64,000 nt of DNA from Hormiphora californensis (Eukaryota > Ctenophora > Tentaculata > Cydippida > Pleurobrachiidae), in assembly GCA_020137815.1 (NCBI GenBank), contig CM035356.1, positions 2,250,406 to 2,314,405 on the forward strand, read 5' to 3'. Each line of letters begins with the position of its first letter. The first letter of the stretch is position 1. The notes beneath the pieces are model-generated. The model worked only from the letters and a program-made list of their open reading frames with translations. It was not told the origin of the DNA and searched no databases. This document shows, one piece after another, positions 27,301 through 38,627 of this stretch. The position numbers were made by a program, and so were the translations under genes.

Positions 27301-28999
27301 ATGGGTGAAATAACCATTTCTGGGTGGCTAGAATGCAAGGGCAGCGTGGCCCTCAGGCCCAACACACAGCAGGTAAGGATGGCGCGGAACTGCGCGCGCT
27401 ATTAAAGTACACGATGTTAGTATCGATTGTTGTCCCATTTGAATAACGAATTTCCCACAATTTTCCCACAACTCGAATCCAATTTTACACACAGGCGACA
27501 GTGCAGCTGCAACCAGTGGAAACAGCTACAGACAGACAGCAGACCGATTACAAGACAGCTCTGGAGTTAGAGCTCTGGAAGGAAGTTGAACAGGAGAAGT
27601 TTGTACGTGAGCTGGAAGAGAAAAGTGAACTAAGGTTGAAACAGATAACTGCAGAGTGGAAGAGAAAGGAAACTGGTATGTTACAATTCCTCCCGGGAGC
27701 TCCCACCCCACTCACTCAGTCTCCCAGTCCCCTCCCAGTCCTTATATCCCTTTGTTTAATCCTTGAATTTACTTAGAGAGGGAGGAAGATGTGAGGAGAC
27801 AGATAGTTGAATACAATAAACTGAAAGAGAAGATGAAGTTTGCACTGAGGGATCTAGAGGCCCGAGAGACCAGACTTATTGACGAGGAACGAAAGGTTTG
27901 TGACTTTTTGTGACTCTTTGTAGTTGTTCTCAGCACCACCAGTTCAAACTAATAATATATCTTGTTTTCAGCTGGTGATAGCAAAAGAAGACCTAGCAAG
28001 GGAGCGAACACGGCTAACCTCAGAACTACGTGAAGCATCCCGCCGCTCGGAGGAGGAATTCGACCACAAACTGCTACTGCAAAAGAGGAAGCTCTCCGCT
28101 CTTGAGGACCAGAATAGTGACCTAAAGCTCCGTATCTCAGAAGCTGAGAAACTCCTAGAGAGACGAACTGGTGAATTGGCTGCTGCTAGAGAGGCCCAGC
28201 TTACTGCTCCCTCCACTAAGGCGAGCACACAGTTAGAGGTACTGAGGATGGAGAAAGAGGAGTTGGAAAGGAAGGCCGCTAGTTTGGAGAAGGCTAAACA
28301 GCACTACAAGGATAGTTGGACAAAGGCACTCAAGGAACTTATAAATGGTGAGTTAGATTCCTGTGTAGTTCAATAATCTCATTTCCTAACTTGAAGTTCA
28401 CGATTTCACCACCCTTTTCACTCCCCAGTCAGGGAGAAAGCCCAGCAGGAGGCCAAGAGAAGGTTACTTCAGGAGCAGACTCTCATGGAACATGCCAGGT
28501 TACGGTATCTTGGTCTCGAGGACAACAAGGTATGACTAGAATAGAAACGTGTTACATGGTATCATAGTATGGGGATAGTAGTTATCACCATCACAATCAG
28601 TTTCATAAGGCATGATTGTAAGACTAACCCATGTACCCCGTTACTGCAGCTATCAAAAGATACATCAATAGCACCTACTGCTGCTCCACCCCCTGTGGTA
28701 GAGAAGAGAGAGGAGACGCAGGAAAACAATGTTAATGTAAGTACATAGTACACTTACTAAGTTGCAGTTACTCAATTAACTGTTAAAAAACCCTTTAAAT
28801 CCTTTCTCCGGCGTTTGTTATTCAACCTCCTACTCGGAGGAGAAATACTCTCCTAATCCCTACAATACATTCTCCCTTCTAGTTGGGCCGTTTGCTAGAA
28901 GAGCGAGAGATGCTGCTACGGACGGGGGTCTACTCGAAAGAGGACGCTGTTATTGTGGAACTGAACAGTAAAATAAAGGCCATCCAATGCGAGCCGTGA
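15393..28999 (+). CDS. CEP120: Centrosomal protein CEP120
   Basis: Daughter-centriole protein needed for centriole elongation and ciliogenesis. Sixteen exons: 15393-15623, 15767-15958, 16094-16260, 16375-16535, 16678-16793, 17111-17284, 25575-25809, 25934-26105, 26239-26329, 27247-27372, 27495-27675, 27777-27895, 27972-28347, 28429-28529, 28650-28736 and 28883-28999. They sum to 2646 nt, giving 881 residues (human about 986). The N-terminal C2 domain opens [13 protein letters not shown] and contains [20 protein letters not shown]. Further C2-like segments include [16 protein letters not shown] and [14 protein letters not shown]. From about residue 560 a long coiled coil follows ([32 protein letters not shown]). 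The end [14 protein letters not shown] matches the family C-terminus. The intron between exons 6 and 7 is 8.3 kb and nearly all minisatellite, while the other introns are below 1 kb. The gene ends facing ERGIC3. Confidence 0.97.
17527..25516. repeat. 8-kb minisatellite, 34-bp unit, about 235 copies
   Basis: The unit AACTTTCCCACTTTGACCCA + ACTTATCTCTAAGA repeats every 34 bp through almost all of the intron between CEP120 exons 6 and 7. Point variants recur (TTTTCCAC, TTTCTCAC, CTAACAAAC, CTCTCCCAC, TTATATCTAAG). A 7-bp insertion variant (CAACTGGCAACTTATC), always preceded by TTTCGCAC, occurs near 20728, 22401 and 23835. The spacings between these, 1673 and 1434 bp, show that blocks of many units were duplicated together. 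No spacers are present and no frame is open across it. Confidence 0.98.
26360..27139. mobile_element. 780-bp TIR element with CGAATTGCCCCGGT repeats
   Basis: It starts GGGTAAACCGGGGCAA and ends TTGCCCCGGTTTACCCT, with TA at both edges. Inside, TTCGAATTGCCCCGGT or its complement recurs about seven times (near 26570, 26715, 26825, 26842, 27098 and 27117). It lies in the CEP120 intron 26330-27246. There is no coding capacity, so it is a non-autonomous DNA transposon. Confidence 0.8.
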
Positions 29000-29642
29000 G
29001 GTTCAGAAAATAACACTTTTTAACATATGATGAACAGCTCTGACATGAAGTTACTGACTTCTCGCTGTGACGTTAGATGCCGAGGAGACCATGATTGGTG
29101 CAGGTGGACATACAGATATTATTGTGGCCGGGTACATTGACTCTGAATAAAATGTTTATTATTTATATGGTGCAGTGGCGGATTAGTAAAGTTATCATTG
29201 ATTATTTATTGTACAAAGTATTACAATTACAGACTGTAGCTGAATTGTTTTTAATGTTCAGATAGTTCTGAAATAGCCGAGCCATTGTGACATCATGGAC
29301 CATACAGTTGCGTGCAATCCATATTCCGACTCGTCTCTAGCTCAGTCACACGAGTAGTCCCCCTACTTGCTCCACCCCTCTCACTGCATATTTCAAATGA
29401 AGTGTTTTTCCTCTTAGTATAAGATAAGTAAGTTCAATTTGGTTCAGTGGATGGGAAGACTCCCAATGAATATAATGGCATACACAGTGCATTCAATATA
29501 AACCTTCAGAACAACCCTTTCGCAAAACACTCAAACTCAAATAATACAGGCACACAGTAGTTTGGTTTAACTTAGTACACAGCACAGCTGTAGAAATAAT
29601 TAATAGAATATCGATTAAAAATAAAACACTATTGTAAATTGT
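29000..29642. other. Convergent 3' UTR region
   Basis: These 643 bp separate the CEP120 and ERGIC3 stop codons. Apart from AATAAA for CEP120 and TTTATT (the minus-strand signal) near 29155 and 29200, I see no gene or repeat. If the minus-strand signals are used, the two 3' UTRs would overlap. Confidence 0.5.
29146..29151 (+). terminator. CEP120 polyadenylation signal AATAAA
   Basis: AATAAA lies about 150 bp past the CEP120 stop codon, in AT-rich sequence between the convergent CEP120 and ERGIC3 genes. Confidence 0.6.
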
Positions 29643-32413
29643 TCAGTTCACTTTTCCAAGCTGTAACTTCTTTTGGAACGCTCTGTATGAATTGTAAACC
29701 ATGGAGTCGATAATACCAGCAACTGAAAGGGGTGGTATGTAAACATACTGGGGTGTTTTGCTTGTACTGTGATTGTACAGTGTACTGTACACGCAGTCTC
29801 ACGGAATTGATCCGTTCCGCTTGCACCAACAGAGTCATATTAAAATGCTAACACTGCGCGCAAATGTGCTTTACATAGAAAACTTGCCGCGCGCTCACCT
29901 GTAAAGACGCCTCCCACTATCGCACAGACACCAGTCAAAAAGTGGGTGAAGGATCGTCTGTGCTCGGTAACCTCGACCATCAGCGGGGATATGTCGTATG
30001 ATATGAACATTCCTGGAAGATTGGGAAATGTGAGAAAAGGTTCATGGAAGAAAAAAGAAATTAAAAGACAAAGAAAGAACACAATCTTGGTGAGGTGACG
30101 AACCTGGAAGTCCTGATTGTTCTCCCCTTGATGCTTTGGCCAGGTCGATGGTCTTAGAGTGGTACGTTACTGAGTACTGGTTACTCAGGACAACTTCTGA
30201 GTTCAGTCCCTGGTACCTGTATAGAGTGTTCATTTCATGTGTTCATTAGAATAGTAAAGCCATAACATGCATGGAATATGGATTCAGAATTGCATGTGGA
30301 TGTGAGTTTTGAGTAGATAAAAAACAATTTTGGAAGTAAGAAGTCTTATCGGCAGCCATTTATCAATATGCAGTGTCAAGTTCACTAGAAATAAATTCTG
30401 TGGAGACATTTATCAGTTGCCGTTCCACATACAGGTGCACACTTGGGACCCTGCCAAAAAGCGTGCCCAACTGGTTACTAAATAAATCAGTCGGTAGCAT
30501 GTTAAAGTATTTACCTAATCTACCAGACTCTCACAGAAACAAAATAACGGTGTGAGTCACACACGTACCTCATAGGCACTACTTGAGTGTAGTACTGTCT
30601 CATTGTGTTTAGTGTGGTGGCTACGAAGGTGTGGTTGTCTAATGGGTTCACCTGGGTGGGGACAAACTCTCCATAGGCCAACCTGAATAAACAGGGGGAG
30701 ATATTAGAATTGGAGATATTTGAAATGGAGATATTAGAAAGTCACCATAATTGATACTCTTTTCTTCACTGATAATCAGAATGAATTTTATAGTCATTTA
30801 GGTTCCTAAGACAACAATAAACAACTATCCTGTATCATTCAAGAACAATAGGAAATAACATCTCTCCCACCTGTTGATGGTGTGTGTAAGGTTGATAGGG
30901 AACTCTGAAAGGAACTTTAGATCGTGGACATGGGCGTGGTTGTGTTGGAAGCTCTTACCAGGGGAGATATGGAAGTTTCCTGTCACCTGACAAAGGGGGG
31001 GGGGTAACATACATAGTGTGATATTCACGTTGAAATAATATAATAGAAGATATTATATTGGTAGGACAATATACTATGTAAGAGAAATTGAATTCCCTGT
31101 CAAGAAGATGGCTAAGTGCAACTCATTTGGGGGGGGGGGGGGGCGGCTGAAGTTTTTGAAGTTTTTGAAGTCAACTTCAAAAACTTCAAAGAGAAACTTA
31201 GGGTGGAAAACTTCAAAAACCGCAAAAACTTCAAAAACTCATATCTCCCAAACCGTTGGAGATAGACCCTATGTTGCTTCATAACTCTTATATAAACTTG
31301 CATATTCCGAACAAGATGCACCCCTTTAAAAAGCCTATAGTCACTCATAAACCATTAAAACTGGTCTAGCCCAAAATAAAGTCATGTGCACACACAAAAT
31401 TATGAAAATATACCATTATCCCTCGAACAAGATGAGGTGGAGACTTCATTTTGGCACGTACCCCCACTAACTCGAGGCCGCTGATGATTTTGGTGTCCAT
31501 ATTTTTTTCACTACTCCCTTCATAAAAAAATTGCATTTTGTGAAACTGGCAAAAAGGGTGTGGCCCCAAAAAAAATTTTGAAAATTTACTTCATAATTTT
31601 TGAACACTTTCTTAGTATTTTCTTGCCTTGTTCGACCCTCCCTCCCCGCGCCCCGCGACGGTGAGGAGGGTCTTGTTCTAGAAATAATCAACACTTCTAC
31701 GCTCCGCGTACGCGGGAACACACTTGTCGTGCAGCGAGTGCTGGCGCTGTTTACTAGTCGTTTTAGATACCCCTTTCTTATAATCGCGCGCGTGCGGCAA
31801 AGTCTCTTAGTCTCGCGAAAGCTGTCTTTGACTACGGGGTCGAACAAGGTCGAACAAGGCAAAGTGAATGAAGGTCATGAAATCAATTGTTTCACCAACT
31901 CTGTGAGAATGGATTACCCTGGATCGGGTTGTTATGGAAACTTATTTGGTAAAATGCTGAAAAAGTGTGCTTTGTATAGGTTAAGAGGCAGGGTTGAATA
32001 CAGTGAGGGAGGGAGGGAGGGAGGTTTGAACAAAACAAAGTCTCGCAATGAATGTTGGCAAAAATCAAATATCGGACAATGCAGTTTTGTTCAAACAGGG
32101 TTGAACTTGTTTTGTTAAAACCCGGGGCGCGGGGAGGGAGGGTCGAACAAGGCAAGGTTGAACAAAATAAGGCCAAGAGGGAGAGAGATAAACAACTAAT
32201 TTTCACTGCCCACTTTACTTGCCTGGCTAGACTGTGTTTCGGGCGCACCACCCCCGAAACACAAATGTAAAGAACATAACAACACTTTTCACGGCAAATC
32301 AATTCATTCTTTTACCTAACCTGGATCATGGATGTAATGTAACAAAACAACAGCTGCAAGGGTTACATATCCATCTATCTTTCTCTTTCTCTTTCTCTCT
32401 CTCACTCTCTCTC

Positions 32414-32512
<99 letters not shown>

Positions 32513-34320
32513 ATCTATCAGCTATCTTTCTTTCTCTCTAATTCTGCCTCTCGCTTCCTAAACATACATTTCTTTATCTATCCCATGTCCCCACTTGGAA
32601 AGTCCCCATTCTGATTTTAACCTGATACTAAACCCTACTTTCCTGTCAGGTATTGTTACCTTGTTTTGTTCAAATAAGGCAAGTCTTACCAACATCTTGC
32701 CCGAAATCCTGGATGAAGAAGATGAGGATTAAGAAGATGCACTCTTCGTTATGACATAACTTATGTTCAGTTCAACAAGTTAGTAAAATAAATGAATAAT
32801 AAAGTTTCCACTGGCCGTGTCACAATGTCACAAAAGACATTACACAACCCTCTCCTGTCTCCTGACCGGGCCAAGGGAGGAGGGTGGGGGTGAGGGAGAC
32901 TATGTGGGAGGTTAGGGGTAAGTTGTTTTGTTCAAACCGCGGGGAGGGAGGGTCAAACAAGGCAAGGTAGGTCGTGATGACCAAATATGGGCATATCACG
33001 TGATGGAGAGAGGGAGAAAGTGTGTGTATGTCTGTGTCTGTGTCTATGTGTGTGCACTGCACACACATACACACATACACACGCACATACACTGCACAGT
33101 ACTGCACACTGTGCAGTGTATGTGCGTGTGTGAGACACGGTTTCACACGTGTGTGTGTACTGTGTGTAAATTTAATGTGCTGTATGTTCAATAGATCCCC
33201 CGAACCACCAAAAAAGAGTTGACCATTCAACTCCGTGGGGGGGGGGGAGGTGTTATAATTGGGTCTAATTGATCCTAACAGGGTATTTCAGTGAATCGGC
33301 TTGGACACATGCTAGAAACCTAAAATTGGTCTCAAAATGCTCGTAGTATGGCCTGAGGGGTGTCTAGTTGGGTCTGGGGCATCTAGCTAGATCTACTAAT
33401 ATATCTAGTAGGGTCTGAGGGGTACCTAGTAGGCTCTGAGAGGTATCTAAGGTGGTCTAAGGGGTATTTAGCAGGGTCTGAGGGGCATTTGTTGAGGTCT
33501 GAGTGGTATCTTGCAGTGTCTGAAGGATATCTAGTTGAAACACCTTGTGGGGAGGGAGGGTCGAACAAGGCAAGAAACACCCTGTTAGTGTTAGGATCAA
33601 TTAGGCCAAATGATGACACCCCCCACGGAGTTGAGTGGTAAACTCTTTTTTGGTGGTTCGGGAAACATATTGGGACATTTTAGTGAAGGAATTAGCTTTC
33701 CCATATAAATTTCAATACTTCATGCACGATTTCCTAATCTTCCCCACTCCCTCCTAACCTTCAACAAAATCCCCATCGCCCCCAACCTCCCGGTCAGGAG
33801 AGGGTTGTGAGAAAATGCTGCTGATTTTTACCATCTCACGACCAGTGGAAACTTTATTATTCATTTATTGGGGGGGGGGGACACGTAACATGTAACGTGC
33901 ACAAAAAGATTTCTGCACATGTAAAAAAGTGTAATAAAGTGTTACAAAATGTTATAAAGTGTTACAAATTGTTACAAAATGTTATAAAGTGTTACAAATT
34001 GTTGCAAATTGTTACAAAATGTCACAAGTTGTCACAAAATGTACATTGCAACACTTTGTAACACAGTGTAACACAGTGTAACACTATGTAACACTTTGTA
34101 ACACTATGTAACACTTTGTCACACTATGTAACACTTTGTAACACTTTCTAACATGTAACGTGCACAAAAAGTTTTCTGCACATGTTACGTGTGACCCCCT
34201 CCCTTTATTTTACTAACTTGTTGAACTGAACAGTCCAGTCAATAAGTTCCTCATCTTCTTGATCCAGGATTTCGAGCAAGATTTTGGTAACACTTGCCTT
34301 ATTTGAACAAAACACTACCT

Positions 34321-34394
<74 letters not shown>

Positions 34395-37300
34395 CGGATA
34401 TGTTACGCTTGCAGCGATTTGATGTTTTGTTTTGTGCTCATCTTGTTTTATTTGTTGTATACCAATGCAAATGTTTACTAAAAAACATTAGTATTGCATG
34501 GATTATGGATGTTGGGTGATTTTTAGTTTTTAATGTCGGATTTTTTGAAGTTGTCACCCCCTTTTCGTGTGTGGAATGTTTTTTCGCGTCACATCACATA
34601 TTAATTAACGTGTTGTGTGTGCGTCAAAATTGATAAATTTCACCTGCGCGGTCATTTGGGGGTGACTGTGACAACTTCAAAAAATCCGACTTTAGGGTGT
34701 AATAACACTTAACGACAATCATATGCTGCAAGGCAATAGAACTTGCAATAGAGAGAGAGAGAGAGATCCTCTGTTCAAGGGGTAGGGAATCGTGTGGTTG
34801 GGAATATCAGATAGTATTGTCAGAAGTGGTATTAGTGCCGGTCCTCCTCTTTTTCTCGCTTATAAAGTTCCTCCGATGTCTCCTCACTAACGTAGATAGT
34901 CATAATAATGATAAACCAGTTTGTAAACATCTCTTCGATCCCAAAAAGGAAGCTGGCTGCTTGGTGTAGATAATCTGAGCGATCCTCATAACAATTAACA
35001 AATTTGTTGACTTGACGTAGGTTGTTAGGTGCCATCCATTACATCATCTAGTCATAACATTCCCACAGGTAAGCATCCCACATCTTTTCGACATGAACTG
35101 ACTAATCTATTAGGTGATATAAATCATTAATCAGGATATAACATAATAAACCGTGGGGTGCAGGGACGGGGAGGGAGGGTCGAACGGTAAGTTTGTTTGT
35201 TCAAACACGTGGGGATAGAGCCACACAAGCGTTACGCTCTTGAAATTTCATTGCAATCGCGAGGGTGATAGCACCACTTAAACTTTGGGACGAAAAGGAA
35301 AAACGCGAAACAAAAAAAACGCGAAACAAAAAAACACGAAACAAAATTTGTTTTGTTCAAACCTGGGTCGAACAAGGCAAAACAAAATAACGCGAAACTT
35401 GGCAAACGTTGCTGGCCCCGCGGGATAAGGCAGCGCTTTTCAAACGCGAAACAAAATAACGCGAAACTTGGCAAACGTTGCTGGCCCCGCGGGATAAGGC
35501 AGCACTTTTCAAACGCGAAACAAAATTTGTTTTGTTCAAACGGGGAGGGAGGGTCGAACAAGGCAAGTTCAAACCTGGGTCGAACAAGTCAAAACAAAAT
35601 ATCGCGAAACTTGGCAAACGTTGCTGGCCCCGCGGGATAAGGCAGCGCTTTTCAAACGCGAAACAAAATAACGCGAAACTTGGCAAACGTTGCTGGCCCC
35701 GCGGGATAAGGCAGCGCTTTTCAAACGCGAAACAAAATAACGCGAAACTTGGCAAACGTTGCTGGCCCCGCGGGATAAGGCAGCGCTTTTCAAACGCGAA
35801 ACAAAAAAACTCGAAACGAAAAAACGCGAAACAAAAAAACGCGAAACAAAAAAACGCGAAACAAAAAAGCGTGGACGACAAACGCGCACGGTTCTTTCAT
35901 TTTTTAGGGCGCGCGCAGCCATTTTTTGGCTTTTGCTCTGCGCGGCGTCTTATTTGCGCGTTACAAAATCACAAAAACACAAAACCTTTTTTTTTTATAA
36001 AATAAAATAAAAAGGTTTGAACAAAACAAGTATTTTCTGGGCAATTTGTTGAATTATAGAATGAAAATAAAATCTGTTTTAAAAATTTAAATTTTTTACA
36101 CCAAATTGTGCCATGGATTTCATGGCTAGGAATCATTGCAAATATCCTAAATTGTGGTAGAAAAAGGGCAGACAAGGGCGGATAACTTTCCCACAATATG
36201 TATTAAGCATGAAACTAACCTAAACAAGTGTAATAATAGTCAATGATAGCATATAAAAGTAGTTTAGAGTTTTTGAAGTTTTTGAAGTCAACTTCAAAAA
36301 CTTCAAGAACTCAAAAAGTAGGGTGGAAAACTTCAAACTTCAAAAACTTCAGCCGGCCCCCCCCCCTACTCATTTTATACCTTGCTAACTTTAAGGTTCC
36401 CCTTCACTCTGCACATCTCCTTGTTAGCATTCGCCTTCCCCACTATTCCCTCTCTTTTACACTGAAATACAGCTGGGGTTACACATTTTTATCTGTCCTC
36501 TCATGGCCATTTGACAAACTTCCTAATTTGTTTGCTGGAGAGGAATGGAGAGGAGAGGAATGGCTGTTTAACCATGGTCAGTTGTGTGACATGAAATATG
36601 TATGTCGTCTTGTAATCCCTAGAGAATATTATAACAGGAAAAGAAAAGCAAATGTTGACACTGTGCTACACCACTGTCAACAATTGCAATCGGGATCCAC
36701 ATTCAACTGTAACAACCCATGATACTTCTGAAGTATTACTTCACACTACAGTTTACATGATGCATCAATAGGACAGCTGTACACACTACACAACAGTACA
36801 CGAGAGGGAGATCATTGTTCTAACTGAGAGAGAGAGAGAGAGAGAGCAAGACACAAGGAGAGCACAATACACAGTGTGTGTTACAGTGTTACACACGCTA
36901 CATTACAGTACACTGGCAGCATAGCAAAAGAGTCTGACAGATCATGAGTTGGTGGCACTACTGGACGCTGATGTTTGGTGTATTGATGTATAGGGGTTAG
37001 CAAGATGATATTCATGATACTAATACGTTTACATTGAGCCGTTATTCAATGATGTCGTCTCCCTAATATACACCCCGACCCCGCTAACAGTTTCCCTGCT
37101 AAACAAGATTCTTTGTACATAATAACGGGGGATATGAATACCTGATCTATAGCGCCCAAAGACTCCAGCCCCCAGCCCCTATCTCGGTATGCGTTCCTGA
37201 CATCCTCGCAAGAGTTGCAACACTTCCTGTTATCCGTTTCTGCACCATAACAACTTTCACATCTGGTAAAAAGGAACTCATTCAGTTTTAACTAATCAAT

Positions 37301-38215
37301 TCTAACGGATCACTATTCACATATCAAGATAATATGGTAACTTAAAAAAATTCAATTAATATAAGCAAATTACTAATTATGTAATACACAGAGACTGACA
37401 TGGGAGAGATATTCCTAAAGTTGTATTACCTATTAGGATCTAGCTCCTCCGCTACCACTGCCACAGCTGCAGTTTCAGGCTCCACATAGGGTTCCCCATC
37501 TAGACCCAATCTGATCTTCTGAACGTCCTGTTCAACATCAACCTGCTGACCCCCCGACACATCCATGGCATCCACACTTAGATCTGAGATAAAGTGAGGG
37601 TCTTTACAATTCGTAGTTGATCATCAAAAGGGAGAGAGATCTTAACAACTACTCGGTAACTTTAGTTAGTAATCACCCTAATTAGCATGATCAGAGAGTA
37701 CTGAGACTTACATTCACATGGAATCTTGTGAAAAGTTACATCAATATAAATATCCATCAATTCTGATCTTGTCGTGTCCATCAGAAGAGTTTCTCGAATC
37801 TGGAGAAAAGTGAGCACTTCAACAAACAGAACCAACAACAAGAAAATAAGAAGATTTCTGTATCCCAAAAAAGCTGATCCTTACCGATACTCCAAGATAG
37901 AAGTTGAGCTCTGCAAGGAACAATGCAATCATTATTATCCCACTGACTATCGTAACTGGAAAATATACAATTTAGGGTACACTTCTCTTCCTCTTTGCGA
38001 CTTTCTATACGCTGGAGATTGTGCAAAAAGTATGATGTTTGCCGAATAACGAATTAGACATAACACACTGTCAAACTTCTTTACTTACTTGTAGCGCCCC
38101 CGCACGTTTTTATCCTAAAGTCCTCGATAGTTTTAGGGTAGGCATCAAATTTTCTGAGTGACCCGAACATACTCCCACCACCAGCCCCTCCTCCTCCAGC
38201 CACGGCGCTTGCCAT
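29643..38215 (-). CDS. ERGIC3: ER-Golgi intermediate compartment protein 3
   Basis: Two-span membrane protein of the early secretory pathway that cycles between ER and Golgi as a cargo receptor (Erv46 family). Ten exons found: 38089-38215 (ATG at 38215), 37885-37955, 37712-37799, 37430-37583, 37142-37262, 30871-30986, 30569-30682, 30104-30216, 29899-30012 and 29643-29722. The N-terminus has a Gly/Ala stretch, then FDAYPKTIEDFR. A membrane span (IVSGIIMIALFLAELNFYLG) follows. The lumenal part carries LSVDAMDVSGGQQVDVE, CESCYGAE, CCNSCEDVRNAYRDRGW and GKSFQHNHAHVHD. The second span region is SFTHFLTGVCAIVGGVF. The exons sum to 1098 nt (365 residues) in open phase. The stretch of about 28 residues between the DRGW exon and the GNFHISPGK exon that relatives carry was not found in the 6.2-kb intron 30987-37141. 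Confidence 0.94.
32377..32510. repeat. CT microsatellite
   Basis: A (CT)n tract over 100 bp long that explains a Ser-Leu reading frame and its Arg-Glu complement. It is mirrored by the GA tract at 34323-34361 across the foldback centre. Confidence 0.95.
33018..33175. repeat. TG/CA-rich repeat
   Basis: Alternating GTGTGTCTGTGTC and CACACATACACAC runs with local mirror symmetry around GCACTGCACAC, in the left arm of the foldback element only. Confidence 0.8.
33871..34201. mobile_element. Insertion in right arm of the foldback element
   Basis: It starts GGGGGGGACACGTAACATG and ends CATGTTACGTGTGACCCCC. The interior is made of tandem TGTTACAAA and ACACTTTGTA units. The opposite arm of the foldback near 32785-32800 (AAAATAAATGAATAATAAAG) lacks it and shows the empty site. 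Confidence 0.75.
34531..34694. mobile_element. MITE, TAAAGTCGG family, copy 1
   Basis: TAATGTCGGATTTTTTGAAG and TTGTCACCCC at the left mirror GGGGTGAC and AACTTCAAAAAATCCGACTT at the right. The interior has CGCGTCACATCACAT and GATAAATTTCACCTGCGCGGTCA. Three other copies are at 49487, 56187 and 57323. Confidence 0.9.
34832..35035 (-). other. Unassigned 67-codon ORF in ERGIC3 intron
   Basis: A frame from ATG at 35035 encodes a 67-residue peptide with a hydrophobic stretch (NWFIIIMTIY) and a charged tail (REKEED). It is not low-complexity, unlike its surroundings, but no family was recognised and no splice partners were found. It may be an exon of an undetected gene or chance. Confidence 0.2.
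35391..35806. repeat. 69-bp tandem repeat, five copies
   Basis: CGCGAAACTTGGCAAACGTT starts near 35391, 35460, 35603, 35672 and 35741. The period within each block is exactly 69 bp. Two units form one block, then comes a GGGAGGGAGGGTCGAACAAG interruption, then three units. Because 69 is 23 codons, long frames stay open on both strands; these are repeat artefacts. A following run repeats ACGCGAAACAAAAAA every 17 bp or so to 35870. Confidence 0.9.
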
Positions 38216-38627
38216 CTAAACCCACAACAGCTCCTAACTATCATCAGAGTAACATGTTAGTGTAGTTGGGAGGAGATGAGGAATTATGAAGTGTAGTACC
38301 AGATGGGGACGAGGGAAATCAAGGAAAGAAATAAAACGATATTCTTGTTTTTTAATGTAAACAGCTGGCATAAAACGTAAACAAAACAAAAAACCTTTTC
38401 AAAAATTTAAAAAACATAAATAAACACAAACAAATTAATCAGTGGTAAGTTAGTAGTACTTTGGCACTGAGAGGGTCACCTAGAAGTGTCAATTATCAAG
38501 TTCTACTAACCCACCTAATAATATAGTATCAACAATGTTCGATAAAAACACAGCGGTAGTATAAACATTGAACAGCACAATAGTTCCCAATAGTAGTAGT
38601 TAGATATGACATCAGAGGGAGCAATAG
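38216..38627. other. ERGIC3/SLC17 intergenic region
   Basis: 412 bp, AT-rich around 38340-38430, lie between the SLC17 stop and the ERGIC3 start on the same strand. It should hold the ERGIC3 promoter. I see no distinct motif. Confidence 0.4.

Larger units (their letters stand above)
32320..34460. mobile_element. 2.1-kb foldback element (long inverted repeat)
   Basis: The left arm from about 32330 (AGCTGCAAGGGTTACATATC, then a CT microsatellite at 32377-32510, CAAATAAGGCAAGT, CCTGGATGAAGAAGATGAG and CATTCAACTCCGTGGGG at 33230) is mirrored on the right. The right arm has CCACGGAGTTGAGTGG at 33620, ATCTTCTTGATCCAGGAT at 34255, TTGCCTTATTTGAAC, a GA microsatellite at 34323 and GATATGTTACGCTTGCAGC at 34397. 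The loop (33250-33610) holds about 30-bp repeats of the type GGGTCTGAGGGGTATCTAG. The arms differ by insertions on each side. Confidence 0.75.
31129..36366. repeat. Repeat-packed ERGIC3 intron bounded by GGCTGAAG hairpin blocks
   Basis: Two blocks rich in GAAGTTTTTGAAG and CTTCAAAAACTTC lie at 31143-31242 and 36267-36366. The left starts with poly-G then CGGCTGAAG. The right ends CTTCAGCCGGC then poly-C. Their ends are inverted, while the middle (AGGGTGGAAAACTTCAA) is direct. They bound 5.2 kb of repeats with no recognisable transposase. The motif GGGAGGGAGGGTCGAACAAG recurs throughout (near 31625 reversed, 32135, 32942, 33550, 35168 and 35548). Confidence 0.55.

Noticed and set aside
35357..36005. 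Overlapping frames of 117-175 codons on both strands
   Set aside because: They are produced by a 69-bp (23-codon) tandem repeat and read as the repeat, not as a protein family.
36243..36722. 159-codon plus-strand ORF in the ERGIC3 intron
   Set aside because: Its first part is the GAAGTTTTTGAAG repeat block and the rest resembles no family; no splice partner or start context supports it.
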